Source: Candidatus Kerfeldbacteria bacterium
GTDB lineage: Bacteria > Patescibacteriota > Patescibacteriia > SBBC01 > CAIJZX01
DNA length: 13,883 nt
Direction: 5' to 3'
Assembly (NCBI GenBank): GCA_016217865.1
Contig: JACRFO010000059.1
Coordinates: forward strand, 1 to 13,883
The first letter of the stretch is position 1, and the number at the start of each line of letters is the position of its first letter. The notes under the pieces were generated by a model. The model had not been told where the DNA came from. It saw only the letters and a list, made by a program, of their open reading frames with translations, and searched no databases. This document shows positions 1 to 6,244 of this stretch, piece after piece. Position numbers and translations under genes: made by a program.

Positions 1-15
1 GGACAGGATCGGGAA

Positions 16-2931
16 GTGATTTCGATTCGGGGAGCGCGGGTCCACAACCTGCAGAACATTGACGTCGATATCCCCCGCAACAAGCTGGTTGTCCTGACCG
101 GGCTGTCAGGGTCGGGAAAATCATCCCTGGCGTTCGATACGATATACGCCGAAGGTCAGCGCCGCTACGTCGAATCCCTGTCCGCTTATGCGCGGCAGTT
201 CTTAGGATTGATGGATAAACCGGACGTTGATCAGATTGATGGTTTGTCGCCGGCGATTTCGATCGACCAGAAAACGACATCGCATAATCCACGCTCGACC
301 GTTGGCACGGTCACCGAAGTGTACGACTACCTCCGATTGCTCTACGCCCGCGTCGGCATACCGCACTGTCCGCAGTGTGGGCGGCCGGTGTCGAAGCAAA
401 CGATTGACCAAATTCTCAAGCAAGTGCTCGGATTGCCGCGGGGTACAAAAATCGCCATCCTCGCGCCGCTCATTCGTGATCAGAAAGGGGAACACAAGAA
501 CCTCGTCAACGACGTCCGCAAAGCCGGGTTCGTTCGATTGCGTTTCGATAAACAGATCTACAGCTTGGAAGAAGTAGAAGACCTGAAGGTCGACAAGCAG
601 AAGAAGCACAACGTTGAAGTCGTCGTTGACCGGCTCACCCTCGGCGTTGACGACCAGGAGAAGAATGAGGATAACAAAACTCGGATTTACGATTCGATCG
701 AGACCGCCCTTGATTTGGGCGAGGGGTTGGTCATCATCCATCGCGATGACAACAACAACGACCTGTTGTTTTCTGAACACTTTGCCTGTGCTTACGACAA
801 CATCTCTCTTCCGCCGATTGAACCGCGGAGTTTCTCATTCAACAACCCCCACGGCGCCTGTCCGGACTGTACCGGTCTCGGAACGAAACTCGAAATTGAT
901 CCTGACCTGGTGCTTCCGAACCGTCGGTTGAGCTTGGCAGAAGGTGCGATTCGGCCATGGTCGCGGACGAGCGCCAATCAAACCTGGTACTTCCGGGTGC
1001 TGGAAGCAGTCGCTCGTGAACATAGCTTTTCGACGCGTGTGGCCGTTGATAAATTGAGCACTAAGCACCTCAACCTCGTGCTCTATGGAACTGGTGACCA
1101 GATGTATGACGTCAACAATTCGGCCGGCGAGGGCAAGGTCAAGGAGTACTACACGAACTTCGAAGGAGTCATTCCGAACCTGATGCGGCGTTACAAAGAA
1201 ACGGAATCGGAGTACATGCGCGCGGAAATCGAACGGTACATGCGGATTTTCCCTTGTCCGACCTGTACGGGTAAGCGTCTCAAGCCGGAAGTGCTGGCGG
1301 TGACTGTCAGCGATCAGAATATCGCTGCTGTGACCTCGATGAACATCGCCGCTGCCCGGGAATTCTTTGATGCGCTGGCTGGCGACGGTAAGGTGAGCGG
1401 AATCAAGCCGTTGAGTGAACGGGAGATGAAAATCGCCCACCAAATTCTCAAGGAGATCCGTTCGCGGCTAACCTTTTTGAGCAATGTTGGGCTCGATTAT
1501 CTGACCCTCGACCGAACGGCGGCGACGCTGGCTGGCGGTGAAGCGCAACGGATCCGCCTCGCAACGCAAATCGGTTCTTCGCTCGTTGGTGTGATTTACA
1601 TTCTTGATGAACCCTCAATCGGGCTCCACCAACGCGATAATGACAAGTTGATCGAGACGCTGATCAAACTTCGCGACCTTGGTAACACCGTGCTCGTTGT
1701 TGAACACGATGAGTCGACCATGCTCGCGGCTGACCACTTGATTGATATCGGTCCGGGCGCAGGTGACCACGGTGGTCGGGTCGTGGCCCAAGGGACACCG
1801 TCAGAGGTGATGGCCGATCCGCACTCGCTGACCGGGCAATACTTGTCGGGTAAGAAGGCAATTCCGATTCCAGCGACATACCGACCTGGCAACAAGAAGT
1901 CGATCAAGATAATCGGTGCAGCCGAGTTCAACCTGAAGAACGTTGATGTCGACATTCCGCTCGGAAAATTCGTAGCCATCACCGGCGTCTCGGGTTCGGG
2001 GAAATCAACGTTGATGACTGATATTCTCGCGCGAGCACTCAATCAGCACTTCTACAACGCGAAAGACCTGCCCGGCAAGCACAAGGAGATTAAAGGCTTC
2101 GAACACCTCGACAAAGTTGTCGACATTGACCAGAGCCCAATTGGCCGGACGCCGCGTTCGAACCCAGCGACATACACAGGCGTGTTCACCTCAATTCGCG
2201 ACCTGTTCACGCAGGTGCCAGAAGCGAAGATCCGTGGCTATGGTCCGGGCCGTTTCTCCTTTAATGTCAAAGGTGGCCGCTGTGAGGCCTGCGAAGGTGA
2301 CGGCGTCGTTCGGATTGAAATGCAATTCCTCCCAGACGTCTACGTTGAATGTGAGGAGTGCCATGGCCAACGCTACAACCAGCAAGCCCTGGAGATCCAC
2401 TACAAAGGGAAAAATATTGCTGAGATTCTGAACATGACAGTCGAAGAGGCGATGGAGTTTTTCACCCACATTCCAGCAATCCACCAGAAACTCAAAACCT
2501 TGACTGATGTCGGTCTGGGGTACATTCACCTCGGTCAATCGGCGACGACGTTGTCCGGCGGCGAAGCGCAACGCGTGAAACTCGCGACGGAACTGTCCCG
2601 GCGGGCGACCGGACGGACGCTGTACATCCTCGATGAACCGACGACGGGGTTGCACGTGGACGATGTTAAACGGTTGCTGCACGTCATCAATCAGTTGGTC
2701 GATAAAGGGAACACCGTGCTCGTGATCGAACACAATCTCGATATCATCAAGTCCGCCGACTGGATTATTGACCTCGGCCCCGAAGGCGGCGACCGTGGCG
2801 GGCGGCTCGTAGCGAGCGGTCCCCCGCGCGAAGTGGCTAAGGTAAAAACGAGTTACACTGGCAAATACCTAGCGGAGCTGTTAGCCAAAGAGAAGAAGCC
2901 GCAGCGAAGCCGCGCGGCTGAAGAGCAATAG
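16..2931 (+). CDS. uvrA: UvrABC excinuclease subunit A (UvrA)
   Basis: ATP-dependent damage sensor of nucleotide excision repair; as a dimer it binds DNA and loads UvrB. The 971-residue protein is near the family's usual length and matches UvrA end to end. Visible are the first Walker A (GLSGSGKSS, 29-37), the first ABC signature LAGGEAQ (505-511) and Walker B ILDEPS (D531, E532). The second ATPase has Walker A GVSGSGKS (Lys663), signature LSGGEAQ and a second LDEPT. The C-terminal zinc module is intact (C756-x2-C759-x19-C779-x2-C782). The N-terminal zinc module has only three Cys (C258, C282, C285); the fourth position is Asp261. The start is a GTG seven bases after a weak AGGA (5-8). The frame stays open to base 1, so an upstream start outside the window is possible. 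It converges on csrA with a 13-bp gap. Confidence 0.96.
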   Translation: MISIRGARVHNLQNIDVDIPRNKLVVLTGLSGSGKSSLAFDTIYAEGQRRYVESLSAYARQFLGLMDKPDVDQIDGLSPAISIDQKTTSHNPRSTVGTVTEVYDYLRLLYARVGIPHCPQCGRPVSKQTIDQILKQVLGLPRGTKIAILAPLIRDQKGEHKNLVNDVRKAGFVRLRFDKQIYSLEEVEDLKVDKQKKHNVEVVVDRLTLGVDDQEKNEDNKTRIYDSIETALDLGEGLVIIHRDDNNNDLLFSEHFACAYDNISLPPIEPRSFSFNNPHGACPDCTGLGTKLEIDPDLVLPNRRLSLAEGAIRPWSRTSANQTWYFRVLEAVAREHSFSTRVAVDKLSTKHLNLVLYGTGDQMYDVNNSAGEGKVKEYYTNFEGVIPNLMRRYKETESEYMRAEIERYMRIFPCPTCTGKRLKPEVLAVTVSDQNIAAVTSMNIAAAREFFDALAGDGKVSGIKPLSEREMKIAHQILKEIRSRLTFLSNVGLDYLTLDRTAATLAGGEAQRIRLATQIGSSLVGVIYILDEPSIGLHQRDNDKLIETLIKLRDLGNTVLVVEHDESTMLAADHLIDIGPGAGDHGGRVVAQGTPSEVMADPHSLTGQYLSGKKAIPIPATYRPGNKKSIKIIGAAEFNLKNVDVDIPLGKFVAITGVSGSGKSTLMTDILARALNQHFYNAKDLPGKHKEIKGFEHLDKVVDIDQSPIGRTPRSNPATYTGVFTSIRDLFTQVPEAKIRGYGPGRFSFNVKGGRCEACEGDGVVRIEMQFLPDVYVECEECHGQRYNQQALEIHYKGKNIAEILNMTVEEAMEFFTHIPAIHQKLKTLTDVGLGYIHLGQSATTLSGGEAQRVKLATELSRRATGRTLYILDEPTTGLHVDDVKRLLHVINQLVDKGNTVLVIEHNLDIIKSADWIIDLGPEGGDRGGRLVASGPPREVAKVKTSYTGKYLAELLAKEKKPQRSRAAEEQ
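2887..2919 (-). terminator. Possible weak terminator for csrA, inside the 3' end of uvrA
   Basis: Read on the minus strand past the csrA stop, AGCCGC (2914-2919) can pair with GCGGCT (2897-2902) across an 11-nt loop. A T-rich stretch with interruptions follows (2896 down to 2887). The stem is only 6 bp and the T tract is broken, so this is a weak candidate. It would lie within uvrA coding sequence. Confidence 0.25.
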
Positions 2932-2944
2932 ACGGGTCGGTCGA

Positions 2945-3157
2945 TCAGGACGTCGACGGTCCGGGGGGCTTGGTGCCGCCCATGGCGCGCCGGTTCTCTT
3001 CCTGAATCCGGGCGTAGATCTCCTCCCGGTGGACCTTCACTTCGGGCGGCGCCTCGATGCCGAGCTTCACCTGCCCGGAGCGGACCTCGAGTACGGTGAT
3101 CTTCACCGAGTCCCCGATCCTGATGTTCTCTCCCAACTTCCTTGTCAGAACCAACAT
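2945..3157 (-). CDS. csrA: Carbon storage regulator CsrA (RsmA family)
   Basis: Small dimeric RNA-binding protein that controls translation and stability of target mRNAs, usually by binding GGA motifs near ribosome binding sites. The 70-residue product starts MLVLTRKLGENIRIGD and has the family core GIEAPPEV and VHREEIYARI (V42, H43, R44). L4, R6 and R44, important for RNA binding in the family, are kept; position 7 is Lys instead of the common Arg. A 15-residue Gly/Pro-rich tail follows the last helix. The start is fixed by homology and by GAGGTGA five bases upstream; an in-frame upstream ATG at 3208 would add 17 unrelated residues. Codon use differs from the flanking genes: all five Lys are AAG, both Gln are CAG, and third positions are mostly G or C. 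It lies convergent to uvrA and divergent from the next gene. No fliW or flagellar gene is nearby. Confidence 0.94.
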   Translation of the reverse strand: MLVLTRKLGENIRIGDSVKITVLEVRSGQVKLGIEAPPEVKVHREEIYARIQEENRRAMGGTKPPGPSTS

Positions 3158-3177
3158 TGGCCTCACCTCTTTCGACA

Positions 3178-3233
3178 ACCCCTGATCGGGGGTATGGGTG
3201 ACGAACACGGGGTGGTATACTTATACCCCTGAT
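3178..3233 (-). promoter_or_regulatory. csrA leader with repeated, mutually complementary segments
   Basis: In the minus-strand leader of csrA, ATCAGGGGT occurs twice (3225-3233 and 3178-3186). Each copy has a complementary pyrimidine-rich segment: GGTATA pairs with TATACC around an AG centre (3211-3229 region), and ACCCC pairs with GGGGT around a 6-nt loop (3178-3192). GGGGTAT of the first copy (3223-3229) can instead pair with ATACCCC at 3189-3195, which would disrupt both hairpins. The ribosome binding site follows directly. A fold-dependent control of csrA is inference; no canonical GGA CsrA-binding motif is present in the leader. Confidence 0.3.
3213..3221 (+). promoter_or_regulatory. 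Candidate extended -10 for the nucleotidyltransferase-glycosyltransferase unit
   Basis: TGGTATACT is an extended -10 with five of six hexamer matches, placed about 57 bases before the ATG at 3278. No convincing -35 lies 16-18 bases upstream, so support is weak. It overlaps the inverted repeat in the csrA leader. Confidence 0.25.
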
Positions 3234-3255
3234 ACAGTGGTTGGAAATCGCCCAG

Positions 3256-3284
3256 ACCCTACCACAGCCCTGAAACCATGTCAA
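3256..3284 (-). promoter_or_regulatory. Sigma-70-type promoter for csrA
   Basis: On the minus strand TTGACA (3284-3279) is followed after exactly 17 bases by TAGGGT (3261-3256). The predicted start near 3249 gives csrA a leader of about 92 nt. The -35 lies over codons 1-3 of the divergent gene at 3278. The -10 matches consensus at only three positions, but it resembles other predicted -10 boxes in this window (TAGACT, TAGAAT, TAGTCT). Confidence 0.55.
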
Positions 3285-4252
3285 CCCTCTCGCCTGACCA
3301 CCAAGCTATTCTCCGCGCGCTGGCCTACTACGATGTTTTTTCTTATCCGCTGACGACTGAAGAAGTGCGACGGTGGGCAGCCCCGCCGTCGGGCCAGTCG
3401 CTGACGATGCGCACAGTTGAGGAATACGATTCGACGATCCAAGCGCTCGAACAGGGTGGTCGTCTTGAACGCCATAGCCAGTACCTGACCTTGCCTGGTC
3501 GGAGTGAGATTGTCACCACGCGGGCCGAGCGTCAGCGAGCCGGGGTGAAGAAGTGGAAACGGGCGGAAAGTACAGCCCGGTTCTTAGAGTTGGTACCGTT
3601 CGTCCGCCTGGTGGCGGTGGTGAATACGCTCGCGATCGATAACGCCCGACCGGAGAGCGACATCGACCTGCTCATCGTTACCGCCCCGCACCACATCTGG
3701 ATTACTCGACTCATTGTGACAGGGATTGTCTCACTCCTCGGCTACCGCCGCTCCGGCGGCCGGGCGGCGACGAACGTCGCCAATCGCGTCTGTTTGAGTT
3801 TCTACGTTACGACCGACGGCATGAAAATGGAGCAGCTGAAACGGGAGGCGGATGACCCGCACTTTGCTTTCTGGACAGCGCAGGCAGTCCCACTCCTCGA
3901 TGATCAGACATACGAGAAGTACCGGGCTGCGAACAGTTGGGTAACGACACTGCTACCGAACGCGTGGGACTGGGACTGGAAACGACGTCTGCTCGTACCG
4001 AATGCCGGACTACGTGGCATCAAGCAGTTTTATGAAGTATTTTTCTCGACCCCGATAGGCCTGTGGGTAGAAAACTGGGCCCGCCAACGGCAACTGTCCC
4101 GCTTCGAGCACGATACGAACAGTAAGGCTAAGGAGGGCAACACCGACGTCGTCATTTCCGAAGATGTTCTGAAGTTCCACGAAGTTGATCGACGGCTCGA
4201 ATACCGCTCCGCGTTCTACGCGCGGCTTGATGAACTGGGATTGTCGCGATGA
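3278..4252 (+). CDS. Nucleotidyltransferase-like protein with N-terminal winged-helix region
   Basis: 324 residues. The N-terminus (about 8-75; 'ILRALAYYDVFSYPLTTEEVRRW') looks like the small helical/winged-helix domain seen before nucleotidyltransferase domains in Patescibacteria proteins. The core has ARPESDIDLLIV (123-134), with Asp128 and Asp130 in the DxD metal-binding arrangement of the polymerase-beta-like nucleotidyltransferase fold. The usual upstream Gly-Ser is replaced by Asn116-Thr117, so catalysis is uncertain. A hydrophobic stretch (about 139-156) follows. The C-terminal half ends in a basic, Arg-rich helix. No substrate can be named. The stop overlaps the next start as ATGA, so it is probably translationally coupled to the glycosyltransferase. 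There is no evident Shine-Dalgarno before the ATG, but in-frame context and the homologous N-terminus support this start. Confidence 0.75.
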   Translation: MSTLSPDHQAILRALAYYDVFSYPLTTEEVRRWAAPPSGQSLTMRTVEEYDSTIQALEQGGRLERHSQYLTLPGRSEIVTTRAERQRAGVKKWKRAESTARFLELVPFVRLVAVVNTLAIDNARPESDIDLLIVTAPHHIWITRLIVTGIVSLLGYRRSGGRAATNVANRVCLSFYVTTDGMKMEQLKREADDPHFAFWTAQAVPLLDDQTYEKYRAANSWVTTLLPNAWDWDWKRRLLVPNAGLRGIKQFYEVFFSTPIGLWVENWARQRQLSRFEHDTNSKAKEGNTDVVISEDVLKFHEVDRRLEYRSAFYARLDELGLSR

Positions 4253-5841
4253 GGTGGCCGCGGTCAGTTTGGATTCCGGTACTTGTGGCCGCGGCGGTAG
4301 TGTTTGGCTGGGGCATCGGTCGCTTGCCTTTGACGAATTGGGACGAAGGTATTTACGCCCACGTCAATCTTGAATTGTTTCGTTCGCATGATTGGTCAGA
4401 GTTGACCTACTACGGTCAGCCGTTTTTAGAAAAACCGCCGCTGCAGTTTTGGCTAACGATGCCGCTCATCGGTATCTTCGGCCCGACCGAATTGGCCATG
4501 CGGTTGTGGTCAGTCGCGGCGGGAATAGCGACAGCCCTGCTCATCGCGTTCTGGAGTTGGCAACTGTGGCGGCAGCGGACGTTGAGTTGGTTTGTCGCTG
4601 GGGCCTTCATCTTCGGCCGGTTCGCCCTCTACCACGCGTTTCGCACCGGCGATCTCGACGGCTTGCTGACCTTCTGGATCACGCTCGCACTCTACAGTTA
4701 CTGGCGGAGCAGCGACCGGCCACGATGGTGGCTGGGCTGGGGCGTGGCGACCGCTCTGGCGATCATGACGAAGTCCTTTGTGGGGATTGTCCCGATCGTC
4801 GTTGTCGGCTTAGACATTCTCCTCGGCTGGCGTTGGCGGCAGATTTCCTGGAAACACCTTGCGCTTGGCCTGGTGTCACTCGTGCTCGTCGCGGCGCCGT
4901 GGCACATTGTGGAAACGGTGCGGTTCGGCCAAGCGTTTTGGAACGACTACCTTGGGCTGCATGTGCTGGAACGGACGAGCGTCGCCCTATTCGGCACAAC
5001 GCCATGGTGGTGGTATGTACCGACGCTGCGGATCCAATTTTTTCCGTTCAGCCTGTTCTTGCCGTTAGCCGTACTTCTGGCCGGACGACGCTGGTGGCGG
5101 GAGCGTGACGCGACGAGCCGACTGCTCATGATCTGGACGCTTGTGGTCCTAGGGATTTTCACGCTCATCCAGACACGACGCGAGTGGTACATCCTACCGC
5201 TCTACCCGGCGGCTGTGCTCCTCATTGGCCAACTCTGGCGGGAGAAGTGGGTCAACGGATTATCGCGTCTCGCGAAGGGCATGTGGTGGGTGTCGCTCAT
5301 CGGCGTTTTCGCTTTTCTGCTGCAGGAGTTGCAACACCGGGGAGTACTCTGGAACGTCACCCCGTACCGTTTTTTGCCGGCCGCGCTCTGGCAACAGTGG
5401 CCGGGCCGCCTAGCCGTGGCGGTAGTTAGTGCGTTGATAGTGTGGTTAGTAGCCCGTTGGCTGCGCGGCCGGCGCCAATGGTCCGCGACACAGTGGGCAG
5501 CTGGGCTGACAGCGGCGCTGATCATGTTCTTAGCGATGAGTTGGACGGTGCTCTACCTCCGCCACCTGCCGCGCACCCTTCCCCTCGAACAAATTGCGCG
5601 CCGACTGCAGTCCATGAGCGGCGCATCGTTTACCGTTGTTGGTGTCAACCTGAAAGGCCAACCGGCCGGGTATTTCTACCTCCGGCGTCTCGACAGCAAT
5701 CCGTTCAATGAGCAACCTGCCAGAACACCGCCACTGCATCCGATCGTCCTCACGACCACTGCAGCAAACAATGCCCTGGTGAACCAGGCTGGCTCCGTGA
5801 TGATGACCGCCTCGCCGTTTGTCCTCGTTGACCTCCGGTAG
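4249..5841 (+). CDS. Polytopic glycosyltransferase, PMT_2/ArnT-like (GT39/GT83 type)
   Basis: 530 residues with about a dozen hydrophobic segments. Proteins of this family move a sugar from a polyprenyl-phosphate carrier to lipid, glycan or protein on the outer face of the membrane. The diagnostic first outer loop is present: NWDEGIYAHV (Asp32-Glu33) and FLEKPPLQFW (EKPP at 61-64), spaced as in ArnT. A later GDLDGLL motif also fits. The C-terminal stretch after the last helix (about 445-530) is soluble with a beta-rich look, probably extracytoplasmic. The start overlaps the previous stop by ATGA. Donor sugar and acceptor cannot be told from sequence; the absence of an arn or lipid A gene cluster argues against calling it arnT. 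The groE promoter starts nine bases after the stop, with no terminator between. Confidence 0.85.
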   Translation: MRWPRSVWIPVLVAAAVVFGWGIGRLPLTNWDEGIYAHVNLELFRSHDWSELTYYGQPFLEKPPLQFWLTMPLIGIFGPTELAMRLWSVAAGIATALLIAFWSWQLWRQRTLSWFVAGAFIFGRFALYHAFRTGDLDGLLTFWITLALYSYWRSSDRPRWWLGWGVATALAIMTKSFVGIVPIVVVGLDILLGWRWRQISWKHLALGLVSLVLVAAPWHIVETVRFGQAFWNDYLGLHVLERTSVALFGTTPWWWYVPTLRIQFFPFSLFLPLAVLLAGRRWWRERDATSRLLMIWTLVVLGIFTLIQTRREWYILPLYPAAVLLIGQLWREKWVNGLSRLAKGMWWVSLIGVFAFLLQELQHRGVLWNVTPYRFLPAALWQQWPGRLAVAVVSALIVWLVARWLRGRRQWSATQWAAGLTAALIMFLAMSWTVLYLRHLPRTLPLEQIARRLQSMSGASFTVVGVNLKGQPAGYFYLRRLDSNPFNEQPARTPPLHPIVLTTTAANNALVNQAGSVMMTASPFVLVDLR

Positions 5842-5849
5842 GGGATTTC

Positions 5850-5878
5850 TTGACGGTTAGCAGTCGCTAGGGTAGACT
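5850..5878 (+). promoter_or_regulatory. Sigma-70-type promoter of groS-groL
   Basis: TTGACG (5850-5855), a 17-base spacer, then TAGACT (5873-5878). The predicted start near 5885 gives a 52-nt leader before groS. The spacer and -10 are overlapped by the CIRCE-type inverted repeat, so a bound repressor would block RNA polymerase directly. Confidence 0.75.
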
Positions 5879-5883
5879 GCTAA
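5857..5883 (+). promoter_or_regulatory. CIRCE-type HrcA operator, symmetric variant
   Basis: A perfect inverted repeat TTAGCAGTC (5857-5865), nine-base spacer, GACTGCTAA (5875-5883). The classical CIRCE consensus is TTAGCACTC-N9-GAGTGCTAA. Here one base changes in each arm (C to G, and G to C), so dyad symmetry is fully kept. Arm length, spacer length and position over the groE promoter all fit HrcA repression of chaperonin genes. No hrcA gene is in the window. Confidence 0.88.
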
Positions 5884-5936
5884 TTGGTTATTCCAAGTGG
5901 AAAAACACCATTTATCTACCAGTAACATAGGCAGCT

Positions 5937-6227
5937 ATGGTCAATTTGAAACCGATGCGGGGCAAAGCCCTGATCAAGATTCTCAAGGAGGAGAAGGTAA
6001 CGAAGTCAGGCATCGTTCTGCCGGACACCGTCGAGAAGGAAGAACTTGAACGCGGTGAAGTGATCGCCGTCGGCGAACCGAAGATGGATCACGGTAAAGA
6101 TGTCCCGATGCAGGTCAAAGTCGGCGACAAAGTGATTCTCAAGAAATACGGACCAGACAAACTCAAAATGGAAGGTCAGGATTTTTGTGTAGCCGATGAG
6201 GATGACCTCGTCGGTATTGAATCGTAA
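5937..6227 (+). CDS. groS: Co-chaperonin GroES
   Basis: Seven-subunit lid of the GroEL folding chamber. At 96 residues it is the normal size. It begins MVNLKPMRGKALIKIL and has the mobile-loop motif TKSGIVLPD (22-30), which contacts GroEL, and the family segment RGEVIAVG followed by VKVGDKVILKKYG. An in-frame stop nine bases upstream (5928-5930) fixes the ATG. The ribosome binding site is weak, just an AGG near 5929-5931. groL follows 17 bases after the stop, the usual bicistronic arrangement, under the shared CIRCE-covered promoter. Confidence 0.97.
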   Translation: MVNLKPMRGKALIKILKEEKVTKSGIVLPDTVEKEELERGEVIAVGEPKMDHGKDVPMQVKVGDKVILKKYGPDKLKMEGQDFCVADEDDLVGIES

Positions 6228-6244
6228 TTGCAGGAGATCTCTCT

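Noticed and set aside
835..1443. A 202-codon minus-strand open frame inside uvrA
   Set aside because: Shadow of the UvrA frame in GC-rich DNA, with no ribosome binding site and no recognisable motif.
3158..3208. Longer csrA start at ATG 3208
   Set aside because: It would add 17 residues not found in the family; the ATG at 3157 has the Shine-Dalgarno and the conserved MLVLTR start.
3220..3247. Alternative csrA promoter TTTCCA-N16-TATAAG on the minus strand
   Set aside because: The -10 is good but the -35 is poor and the spacer differs; TTGACA-N17-TAGGGT fits the pattern of the other promoters better. It is not excluded.
2853..3284. A 143-codon minus-strand frame covering csrA
   Set aside because: The product is low-complexity; csrA in another frame has unmistakable homology and a good Shine-Dalgarno.
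4392..5108. A 238-codon + strand frame inside the glycosyltransferase
   Set aside because: Arg/Ala/Pro-rich shadow; the overlapping frame has clear family motifs and membrane segments.
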